From positions 1 to 6,329 of the forward strand of contig CAMFNC010000184.1 in assembly GCA_945965245.1 (NCBI GenBank): DNA of 6,329 bases. The letters run 5' to 3'. The notes beneath the pieces were generated by a model, which was not told the origin of the DNA, searched no databases, and saw only the letters and a program-made list of their open reading frames with translations. The number at the start of each line of letters is the position of its first letter. The first letter of the stretch is position 1. The translations under genes were made by a program, and so were the position numbers. Origin of the DNA: an uncultured Porphyromonas sp. (lineage in GTDB: Bacteria; Bacteroidota; Bacteroidia; Bacteroidales; Porphyromonadaceae). Shown here one piece after another: positions 1 to 5,297 of this stretch.

Positions 1-324
1 AGTGGTGGTCAGAAACAACGAGTAGCTCTGGCTCGCGCATTCTGTCGCAAACCGGACTTACTGCTCCTCGATGAATCTTTTTCGGCTTTGGATTTGGTTA
101 CTGCCGACCGATGCCGCTCTCTCTTTCTCGAATTGTGGCAGCGCAGACCCGTGAGCACGCTCATCATCAGCCACAATCCCGAAGAACTAACCCGGATATG
201 CCGGCAAACACTGATATTGGGCGGTTCACCGGCTTCGGTGGTTGCCACATGCCGGGATATGACCGAGGCGGCACTGCATCGTCGACTTGCCGAAGTGTAT
301 GCACATGAAAATCGGATGCCATGA
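1..324 (+). CDS. ABC transporter ATP-binding protein, 3' part only (SsuB/TauB-like)
   Basis: This is the C-terminal 107 residues of an ABC ATPase whose start lies left of the window. The frame opens directly on the ABC signature (SGGQKQR, residues 1-7 of the fragment). It continues through a Walker B strand (LLLLDE, 20-25), a D-loop (SALD, 28-31) and the switch histidine (LIISHN, His58). Walker A and the Q-loop would be upstream. The residue after the Walker B Glu is Ser (DES) where import ATPases usually have Pro (DEP), a mild deviation. The short tail with no extra C-terminal domain fits the nitrate/sulfonate/taurine group, and so does the permease that follows. The stop overlaps the permease start by 4 bp (ATGA, 321-324), so the two are translationally coupled and should form one transporter. 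It would sit on the inner face of the cytoplasmic membrane and hydrolyse ATP. The substrate cannot be read from the sequence. Confidence 0.93.
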   Translation, partial: SGGQKQRVALARAFCRKPDLLLLDESFSALDLVTADRCRSLFLELWQRRPVSTLIISHNPEELTRICRQTLILGGSPASVVATCRDMTEAALHRRLAEVYAHENRMP

Positions 325-1070
325 AAAAAATATCGTCCGCCGCCGTCCGCTTCTTTCAGGGAGCACTGCTGCTGCATCTCTTTTGGTGGCTGGGAGCGGT
401 GCTGCTGCATAAAACCATGCTACCCAACCCGATAGCCGTATATCGCTCCATTCCCGAAGTCTGGAGCCAGGGGTTGGCATTGCACATTCTTTATAGCATG
501 CAGCGTGTCAGTTTGGCTTTACTGATAGCGTTTGTATTGAGCGTGTGCACGGCACTGGCTTTGTATCGGTGGAAACAATTGGGTCGCATCATCGGCTCGT
601 TTGTCTATTTCTCCTACCCCATTCCCAAACTGGCCTTGCTGCCTGTGGTGCTGCTGCTCTGCGGCATGGGTGAAACAGCCAAGATAGTGCTCATCGTGCT
701 GATAATCCTTTTCCAGATTATCATCACGCTGAATGATAGTTTGCGTAATATTCCTGCCGAGCATTTCACGGCAGTGCAATCCATGGGAGCCGGTTATCGG
801 CAAAAAATCCGCTATGTGATATGGCCTGCCATCCTGCCCGATGCCCTTTCGGCTCTACGCGTTGCCATCGGCACAGCCATCTCGGTGCTGTTTGTATCCG
901 AAACCTACGGCACACGTTTCGGTATGGGATTTTATATCGTGGATGCTTGGATGCGGGTAGATTACACATCCATGTATGTGGCCATACTGTTGCTTAGCTT
1001 CTGTGGCTACATACTCTTCTGGCTCACCGATTTACTCGAATATCTACTTTGCGGTTGGCGCAATCGCTAA
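321..1070 (+). CDS. ABC transporter permease (SsuC/TauC/ThiX-like, BPD_transp_1 family)
   Basis: This is a complete 249-residue inner-membrane permease, the usual length for the nitrate/sulfonate/taurine class. Hydrophobic segments lie around residues 11-30, 62-82, 91-114, 120-137, 181-195 and 218-245, consistent with about six membrane spans. The cytoplasmic EAA loop that docks on the ATPase is clear: residues 150-173 carry the Ser-Met-Gly-Ala core (154-157) and end in Ile-Leu-Pro (171-173), followed by the usual AL..LR.A.G run. The first EAA residues are Thr-Ala-Val rather than Glu-Ala-Ala. The ATG at 321 overlaps the stop of the ATPase gene, which decides the start and shows an operon. No substrate-binding protein is in the window. 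Plausible substrates for this class include sulfonates, taurine, nitrate or a thiamine precursor, and nothing here chooses among them. It is convergent with the recombinase gene, 11 bp apart. Confidence 0.93.
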   Translation: MKKISSAAVRFFQGALLLHLFWWLGAVLLHKTMLPNPIAVYRSIPEVWSQGLALHILYSMQRVSLALLIAFVLSVCTALALYRWKQLGRIIGSFVYFSYPIPKLALLPVVLLLCGMGETAKIVLIVLIILFQIIITLNDSLRNIPAEHFTAVQSMGAGYRQKIRYVIWPAILPDALSALRVAIGTAISVLFVSETYGTRFGMGFYIVDAWMRVDYTSMYVAILLLSFCGYILFWLTDLLEYLLCGWRNR

Positions 1071-1072
1071 CC
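1053..1072. terminator. Short hairpin across the end of the permease gene, possible weak terminator
   Basis: GGTTGGCG (1053-1060) pairs with CGCTAACC (1065-1072) around a 4-nt loop, giving 8 bp with one G-T wobble. It includes the permease stop codon (1068-1070) and sits at the junction of two convergent genes, where a terminator is expected. No T-run follows on either strand, so it is not a canonical intrinsic terminator. It could be a 3'-end stabilising hairpin or chance. Confidence 0.3.
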
Positions 1073-1081
1073 ATGATAAGG

Positions 1082-2338
1082 CTATCGTATATAAAGCTGT
1101 TGGTGTAATGAATGCCGGTAAGGAGCCGTTACGATATCATTCACATGGTCAATGGAAGATTGATTAAACTTTTTAAGGTAGATGGCAGTGGTGTGCTGTG
1201 AGGTGTGTCCCATGGCTTCACTAATCAGCTCCGTAGAAACACCGGATTCTTTTGCCTGCGACGCCCAAGTATGCCTTGCCACATAGGTGGTCAGTGGCAA
1301 TCCTATCCCCAGATAATATCCGATTTGTTTCAGATTGCGATTTTGCTTTTTGAGTAAACTTCTATATCGTGTATAGCACTTCTGCGGAGTATCCTGGCCA
1401 TCCATGAAATAGAAAAGAAACGGTGAACCGTCATCTCTGCTCATAAATCGCTGTGCCAGCTTTCGACTTTCGTCGGAGAGTGCCACACAAATGCCAATGT
1501 CGGTTTTATGTCGTTTGTAGCGGATATAATTGCCTTGCATAGACTCTTTCTTTATGAAACACAAATCGGCCAAACCGGTACCTTGCAGCAGGAAGCAAAG
1601 CAGGAAGATTTCTTTGGCCTCCATCAGTCGTTCATTCTCTTGAGAATTATAATGTACCAGTTTTTGCATTTCCTCTTCGGTCAAGGCTCGTTTTCGAGTT
1701 CTTTCTTTGCGAATAGCGATGCCATCGAATAAAATACGCGCCGAAGGTATTGCATTGCCACTTTCACGTGCACCGCGGTTGATTACGGCTTTCAGGTTGC
1801 GCATATAGAAAGCCGTAGTATTTGTGCTTATGCCCGACAAGCAGCATTGCCGGTGCAGTTTACGAATATAATCAGATGAAATATTATATAGTAAAATATC
1901 TTTCCCCTCCGTCAGATGTCGTATTTTATTGTAGGTACTTTCATAAGCACGTGCCGAGCCAATCGCTCCATTGCCTTTCTTTTCCTCAATAGCTTGTTCG
2001 AATATGGAGTAAAGACTGTTTTTGCGGATATGCCGTCTACACTCTTGGCCTATTTCTTTCAGTTCAAATATTTTCTTTTGTCTGTGTCTTTCCAGCACCT
2101 CTGCTATGATTGCGGCCATCTGTCGCAATTGCAAGTTCTTTTCGCGAATGTCATTTCGGTTACTTGATATACCTTTCACATAAATCAAACGCTGGGTTCG
2201 TTCGTTGAATTCTTGTGTGCATACATGTATACCTGTATAAATCAGGATACGCTTGCGCTGATGCGAGATTTTGAAGACCATTGGATAACGGCCGGAAGTG
2301 GTTTCTCGGTCTTTGTTCTGTTTCAATGTTACTTGCAT
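1082..2338 (-). CDS. Tyrosine site-specific recombinase (Bacteroidetes integrase/invertase type), probable DNA invertase of the adjacent switch
   Basis: This is a complete 418-residue phage-integrase-family protein with the usual Bacteroidetes order. An N-terminal arm-type DNA-binding region spans about residues 1-95, a SAM-like core-binding domain about 105-195, and the catalytic domain about 215-400. Visible catalytic features are a beta-hairpin lysine (RHKTD, Lys278), the box II arginine in TYVARHTWAS (Arg355), the Gly-His of MGHTSQHTT (His378) and the nucleophile Tyr387 in AIYLKKF. Two positions differ from XerC/D. The HxxR histidine is Tyr352, common in Bacteroidetes integrases. The box I region (LLQGTGLADL, 250-259) has no arginine. 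The gene starts 162 bp from a 31-bp inverted repeat and reads away from it, the usual arrangement of a dedicated promoter invertase. It has no Shine-Dalgarno sequence. It could instead be the integrase of a decayed mobile element, but no other element genes are present. Confidence 0.92.
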   Translation of the reverse strand: MQVTLKQNKDRETTSGRYPMVFKISHQRKRILIYTGIHVCTQEFNERTQRLIYVKGISSNRNDIREKNLQLRQMAAIIAEVLERHRQKKIFELKEIGQECRRHIRKNSLYSIFEQAIEEKKGNGAIGSARAYESTYNKIRHLTEGKDILLYNISSDYIRKLHRQCCLSGISTNTTAFYMRNLKAVINRGARESGNAIPSARILFDGIAIRKERTRKRALTEEEMQKLVHYNSQENERLMEAKEIFLLCFLLQGTGLADLCFIKKESMQGNYIRYKRHKTDIGICVALSDESRKLAQRFMSRDDGSPFLFYFMDGQDTPQKCYTRYRSLLKKQNRNLKQIGYYLGIGLPLTTYVARHTWASQAKESGVSTELISEAMGHTSQHTTAIYLKKFNQSSIDHVNDIVTAPYRHSLHQQLYIR

Positions 2339-2426
2339 GAAATATAAAGGTTTTAATGTGATAAAAACAACTTTTCATCGGATTCCTTTTGAGGGTTAGG
2401 TTATAAGAAGCCGACGCAATAAAGCG

Positions 2427-2434
2427 CAAAAATA
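2427..2434 (-). promoter_or_regulatory. Candidate -7 element for the recombinase gene
   Basis: On the minus strand this reads TATTTTTG, a full match to the Bacteroidetes -7 consensus TAnnTTTG. It lies about 90 bp upstream of the recombinase ATG and outside the inverted repeats, so it would give expression whatever the orientation of the switch. No TTTG-like -33 box is found at the usual 19-20 bp spacing, which keeps confidence low. The rest of 2339-2500 holds no ORF or RNA gene that I can see. Confidence 0.35.
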
Positions 2435-2500
2435 AGGATTTAGTCTAAGGTTTATGCGTTAAAACCGTCCCCGGAATATGTTTTTTACAGCAAGAATAGC

Positions 2501-2531
2501 GCTCTCTATTCCAATATAGAGCGACATTAAA
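2501..2531 (+). repeat. Left inverted repeat of the invertible segment (IRL, 31 bp)
   Basis: These 31 bp, beginning GCTCTCTATTCCAATA and ending GCGACATTAAA, recur in reverse complement at 3021-3051 without a mismatch. The match stops at both ends (C against G outside, C against G inside). Within the repeat, CTCTAT (2504-2509) and ATAGAG (2516-2521) form a small dyad around a 6-bp centre. That is the shape of a core-type crossover site for a tyrosine recombinase. It lies 162 bp from the start of the recombinase gene. Confidence 0.93.
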
Positions 2532-2577
2532 CATATGCAAAACACCATTAAGATTGGTTTAGTTGTATATTTTGACG

Positions 2578-2608
2578 CAAATTAAAGCAATATATTCGAC
2601 ATAGCAAG
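2578..2608 (-). promoter_or_regulatory. Best promoter candidate in the invertible segment, pointing toward the recombinase
   Basis: On the minus strand, CTTG (2608-2605) is followed after 19 bp by TTAATTTG (2585-2578). The Bacteroidetes consensus is TTTG, 19-20 bp, TAnnTTTG, so there is one mismatch in each box with correct spacing. Transcription would start near 2570 and leave the segment leftward through the left repeat toward the recombinase. Inversion (position x becomes 5552 minus x) would place it at 2944-2974 on the plus strand, about 100 bp from the first pilus gene. It scores better than any rightward candidate in the segment. Confidence 0.5.
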
Positions 2609-2731
2609 CGATTTTACACTCTTTGGGGTGAATTTGTATTATTTTTTAGTGTTTCAGCACATTTACTGCACTATTTTTCGTTCTTTCACCCTATAAGGAA
2701 ATAAAGCCTTAGCCTATCTCATGGCATAGAG

Positions 2732-2931
2732 TATGCAACAGCATTTCAAATACTCTCATAAGTATGATACAGAACTGTTATTTATTCTAATTAGTTGGAT
2801 TTTAGTCGTTTGACAAATATTCTGTTTCCATATATGCATAATATACCATGAATATGCAACAGCAAAAAAGCACAAGAGGCTTTCGGCTATAATATTTGTA
2901 ATCAACTATTTGCATCTCATATGTATCAGCA
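2732..2931 (+). repeat. Four copies of a 12-bp motif, TATGNNWCAGMA
   Basis: Two identical copies of TATGCAACAGCA lie at 2732-2743 and 2853-2864. Related copies are TATGATACAGAA (2763-2774) and TATGTATCAGCA (2920-2931). All are in the same direction, all are inside the invertible segment, and their starts are 31, 90 and 67 bp apart. They could be operators for a regulator or accessory sites for the recombinase. Only the two identical copies are strong; the other two could be chance in A/T-rich DNA. Confidence 0.4.
2864..2883 (-). terminator. Weak terminator-like hairpin, leftward
   Basis: Read on the minus strand, AAAGC and GCTTT (2883-2879 and 2871-2867) can pair across a 7-nt loop, and the run of six T (2869-2864) begins within the stem. 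Three of the five pairs are A-T, so it is weak alone. It resembles the better hairpin at 2933-2956 and has the same direction. Confidence 0.28.
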
Positions 2932-2932
2932 C

Positions 2933-2956
2933 AAAAAAGCCGTTTAACAATACGGC
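2933..2956 (-). terminator. Intrinsic terminator-like hairpin, leftward, inside the invertible segment
   Basis: On the minus strand GCCGT (2956-2952) and ACGGC (2943-2939) pair across an 8-nt loop and are followed at once by six T (2938-2933). This is the form of a small rho-independent terminator. It would stop leftward transcripts upstream of the promoter candidate at 2578-2608. In the inverted state it would stop rightward read-through entering from the recombinase side. Confidence 0.45.
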
Positions 2957-2963
2957 CACACAT

Positions 2964-2995
2964 TTTGGGAAAAAGCATCATTTATCTTACTTATT
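2964..2995 (+). promoter_or_regulatory. Weak rightward promoter candidate facing the pilus operon
   Basis: TTTG (2964-2967) is followed after 20 bp by TACTTATT (2988-2995). The -33 box is exact and the spacing correct, but the -7 box keeps only TA and one T of the TTTG part. It is the nearest rightward candidate to the DUF3575 gene. If real, it would make the displayed orientation at least weakly ON, against the inference from 2578-2608. Confidence 0.25.
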
Positions 2996-3020
2996 CACAA
3001 CATATTATAACATTTCATTC

Positions 3021-3051
3021 TTTAATGTCGCTCTATATTGGAATAGAGAGC
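3021..3051 (-). repeat. Right inverted repeat of the invertible segment (IRR, 31 bp)
   Basis: This is the exact reverse complement of 2501-2531. The internal dyad is CTCTAT (3031-3036), spacer ATTGGA (3037-3042), ATAGAG (3043-3048). The repeat ends only 25 bp before the ATG of the DUF3575 gene, so any promoter inside the segment is transcribed through it into the leader of the pilus operon. Confidence 0.93.
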
Positions 3052-3076
3052 CATCTGGGACGAATAATATAGAAAA

Positions 3077-3661
3077 ATGAAACGTAAATTGTTCATTATG
3101 CTTTTCAGCATCGGTCTGTTCGCCATAGCACAGGCACAACACGTTGGAGTCAAAACCAATCTGCCATACCTATTTACTGCTACACCCAATGCGGGTGTGG
3201 AGTTCACCATCGGTTCCCGAAGCACTTTGAGCATCAGCGGGAGCTACAACCCGTTTCGTTTGCCCATGCAAAAAACAACCGAGGGGAAAACATTCCGCCC
3301 CGGCATTCGCCATTGGACAGTGACACCCGAATATAAATATTGGTTTTGTCGTTCGTTCGAGCGCGGATATTTGGGGATTCACGCCCTCTATACCGAGTTC
3401 AATGCCGGCGGCATATCTCTGATTCGTCCGCTCCGTGAGTATCGCTACGAAGGACGTGCATACGGTGCCGGCATCAGCTACGGCTATCAGTGGGCCATCG
3501 GTCGGCGATGGGGCTTGGAAGCCTCCATCGGTGCAGGTTATCTCCGAATGGATTATAGCAGTTACGAATGTCCGGACTGTGGCAAATTTACCGGGCGATA
3601 TACACGTGATTATTTCGGCCCCACCAAAGCCACCCTTTCTCTGATATATTTCATCAGATAG
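3077..3661 (+). CDS. DUF3575 family outer-membrane protein, first gene of the fimbrial operon
   Basis: This 194-residue protein has an N-terminal signal peptide (Met-Lys-Arg-Lys, a hydrophobic core, then AQAQ at about residues 18-21). The rest alternates short hydrophobic strands with polar turns, like a small outer-membrane beta-barrel. DUF3575 hallmarks are the early KTNLPYLFTATPNAGVEF segment (about 27-44) and the closing YFGPTKATLSLIY stretch. A CPDCG pair of cysteines (165 and 168) comes just before that last strand. Proteins of this family are typically found beside DUF3868 and fimbrillin genes in Bacteroidales pilus loci, so a role in export, assembly or anchoring is likely, though the biochemical function is not established. 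The start is 25 bp after the right inverted repeat, with an A-rich stretch (AGAAAA) and no Shine-Dalgarno. The next gene follows after 28 bp. Confidence 0.9.
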   Translation: MKRKLFIMLFSIGLFAIAQAQHVGVKTNLPYLFTATPNAGVEFTIGSRSTLSISGSYNPFRLPMQKTTEGKTFRPGIRHWTVTPEYKYWFCRSFERGYLGIHALYTEFNAGGISLIRPLREYRYEGRAYGAGISYGYQWAIGRRWGLEASIGAGYLRMDYSSYECPDCGKFTGRYTRDYFGPTKATLSLIYFIR

Positions 3662-3689
3662 CAGCCCCATCATAATTAATATCACTCCG

Positions 3690-5213
3690 ATGAAACTATT
3701 CTATCGAATCTTAATCCTTTGGATGTTATTACTGACTTCTGCATACGGGCAACACGCCATACAGAATACCTCAAGCAGAGCGCTTCGTTTCGACATCACT
3801 GCCAAGAAAGCCGTTATGCGTGCAGACACCCTGCATCTGTCATACGATCTCACGATGAGCGGACATGTAATATCTCCTCACGAAATACTCTATCTCTGCC
3901 CTGTTTATCACGGACCCGATGGTGAGCGATGCAGGCTTCGTCCCATGATCATTTGTGGCAGCAGCCGTATGCCCTATTACAAGCGTCAGGAAGCATTGCG
4001 TGGGCGTCGCCACTACTGGGATGAACGCAATCCGGAGCCGCAAATCTACTACGGCCAGCGCATGCAAGTCTTTCATTACGGCACATCGCAGACCGTGCCT
4101 CCCGGCGGTTCACTGCGCATCGAACTGTTTGTAGAGGACTGCTGTGACCGTGTGGCAGTAGCTACCGAAGACATTCCCGTCACGAGCTTTCAACCGGTGG
4201 CACGCCCACGCAGAGCGGAGGCATCACAAGTCTCATTTGTCCGCCCCCGGCGCGAGGAAGTCAAGATGCGCAGCGAGCGTCTCACCGTGCGCATAGACTA
4301 TCCCGTAAATCAATATCAAGTCTTGGCTGGCTTTGCAGGCAATGCGGGCGAATTGGAGCGCATCCATAAGGCCTTGCGTCCGCTACTCACACAGCCCGAC
4401 ACTTATCAGATCGGCTCTGCCGTCATCCGTGGTTATGCTTCACCTGAAGGTACGTTCGATGGCAATATGCAACTCTCACAGCGCAGAGCAGAAGAGTTCA
4501 GAAATTACCTCACCGCACTCTATCCACACATGTACAGACATCCATTCCCGGCCACCGGCATGGGCGAAGATTGGGACGGCCTGCGTCACCTCATCGAAGA
4601 AGACGGCGATATGCCGCAATACGACAGAGTGCTAAGCATCATGGATCGTGTGGACATTCATGCCGGACGCGAAAAACAGCTCATGGATCTCGGTGGTGGC
4701 GAGCCCTATCGTTATATGCTTCGGATATACTTCCCCCGATTGCGTCGCATGGAAATGGAACTGTCTTACTCCGTGCGTTCGTTTGAGAGTCATGAGGCAG
4801 TGGACGTATTCGATGCCCGTCCGCAAGACCTCTCGCACGAAGAGATCTTCGAGGTGGCATACCGTCGAAATGCCGACCGTACAGACCATACTGCCTTCGG
4901 AACCGAATACGAGATGGCCGTGCGTTACTTCCCGACCGATCCGGTGGCACGTATCAATGCCGCCTCCGCCGCTCTGGTGCGGGGCGATTTGGATACGGCA
5001 TGGCAGCACCTTATCTCGGTGCGCACCGACCCCAGAGCATACAATGATCTCGGAGTCTATTATTGGCTCCAAGGCGACCTTACACAAGCCGAGATTTATT
5101 GGCGCAGAGCCATGAAAGTCAGTGGCGACGAACGCCGTGCAGCAAGCAATCTGCATTTGGCAACAGAAGAAACTGCTCACGAACAAGTAAAACTAACAGT
5201 AATCAACCAATAA
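3690..5213 (+). CDS. DUF3868 / OmpA-like domain protein with TPR-like C-terminus, fimbrial operon accessory protein
   Basis: This is a complete 507-residue envelope protein. A signal peptide (residues 1-20, ending SAYG) is followed by a DUF3868-like N-terminal domain (about 22-165). Next is a basic Pro/Arg linker (about 166-195, RPRR at 172-175 and again at 185-188), then an OmpA-like domain (about 197-350) and a TPR-like helical tail (about 385-490). The OmpA motif is GYASPEG (248-254) followed by LSQRRAEEF (262-270), compared with GHTD...LS.RRA in classical OmpA. The Asp that contacts peptidoglycan diaminopimelate there is Ser251 here. Its family and position, 28 bp after DUF3575 and 84 bp before the fimbrillin, suggest a periplasmic or outer-membrane scaffold for pilus assembly. 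That role is inferred. ATG 3690 is preferred because it alone gives a full signal peptide. Confidence 0.9.
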   Translation: MKLFYRILILWMLLLTSAYGQHAIQNTSSRALRFDITAKKAVMRADTLHLSYDLTMSGHVISPHEILYLCPVYHGPDGERCRLRPMIICGSSRMPYYKRQEALRGRRHYWDERNPEPQIYYGQRMQVFHYGTSQTVPPGGSLRIELFVEDCCDRVAVATEDIPVTSFQPVARPRRAEASQVSFVRPRREEVKMRSERLTVRIDYPVNQYQVLAGFAGNAGELERIHKALRPLLTQPDTYQIGSAVIRGYASPEGTFDGNMQLSQRRAEEFRNYLTALYPHMYRHPFPATGMGEDWDGLRHLIEEDGDMPQYDRVLSIMDRVDIHAGREKQLMDLGGGEPYRYMLRIYFPRLRRMEMELSYSVRSFESHEAVDVFDARPQDLSHEEIFEVAYRRNADRTDHTAFGTEYEMAVRYFPTDPVARINAASAALVRGDLDTAWQHLISVRTDPRAYNDLGVYYWLQGDLTQAEIYWRRAMKVSGDERRAASNLHLATEETAHEQVKLTVINQ

Positions 5214-5230
5214 TCAGGATATAAACAGTC

Positions 5231-5249
5231 ATTCCTCCTTTGGAGGAGT
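5231..5249 (+). promoter_or_regulatory. Intercistronic hairpin upstream of the fimbrillin gene
   Basis: ATTCCTCC (5231-5238) pairs with GGAGGAGT (5242-5249) around a TTT loop, giving 8 bp with one T-G wobble. No T-run follows directly, so it is not a clear terminator. It may act as a partial attenuator or as an RNA processing or stability element separating the accessory genes from the major subunit. The remaining leader (5250-5297) is very A/T-rich with three TTTAAT repeats just before the ATG, a common trait of strongly translated Bacteroidetes genes. Confidence 0.5.
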
Positions 5250-5297
5250 AAGCAAGTAGAATATTCATTTATTTTTTAATGTTTAATTTTTAATCTT

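Larger units (their letters stand above)
2532..3020. other. Invertible DNA segment (489 bp) carrying the pilus promoter switch
   Basis: The stretch between the two perfect inverted repeats is strongly A/T-rich and has no credible ORF on either strand, unlike the coding DNA around it. It contains a Bacteroidetes-type promoter candidate near the left end (2578-2608, pointing left), a weaker one near the right end (2964-2995, pointing right), two leftward terminator-like hairpins and four copies of a 12-bp motif. It sits between a tyrosine recombinase gene and a fimbrial operon. This matches the established pattern of invertible promoters controlling surface structures in Bacteroidales. Inversion itself is inferred from architecture, since a single sequence cannot show both orientations. 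Confidence 0.85.

Noticed and set aside
1508..1732. 74-codon plus-strand frame inside the recombinase gene
   Set aside because: Antisense to the catalytic domain, with composition explained by the recombinase codons.
1082..2338. Integrase of an integrated phage or conjugative element
   Set aside because: No tRNA, attachment-site pair, excisionase, relaxase or phage gene is visible, and the inverted repeats next to the gene supply a local substrate.
2626..2691. GGGTGAA ... TTCACCC inverted repeat with a 52-bp gap
   Set aside because: Seven base pairs over a long gap are easily met by chance, and no T-run or conserved loop supports a function.
2810..2838. sigma70-like TTGACA with TATGCA 17 bp downstream
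   Set aside because: The -10 match is poor, and the Bacteroidetes primary sigma factor uses TTTG/TAnnTTTG boxes.
2888..2893. TATAAT hexamer
   Set aside because: There is no -35 partner, and this box is not used by the Bacteroidetes primary sigma factor; expected by chance in A/T-rich DNA.
2501..3051. Terminal inverted repeats of an insertion sequence or MITE
   Set aside because: No transposase lies between the repeats, I see no target-site duplication outside them (flanks AATAGC and CATCTG), and a tyrosine recombinase gene sits just outside. A promoter switch explains this better, though a MITE is not formally excluded.
3170..3685. 171-codon open frame on the minus strand
   Set aside because: It lies opposite the DUF3575 gene, has no recognisable domain and is antisense shadow of real coding sequence.
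4632..5186. 184-codon open frame on the minus strand
   Set aside because: It lies opposite the OmpA/TPR part of the DUF3868 gene and has no family resemblance; a shadow frame.
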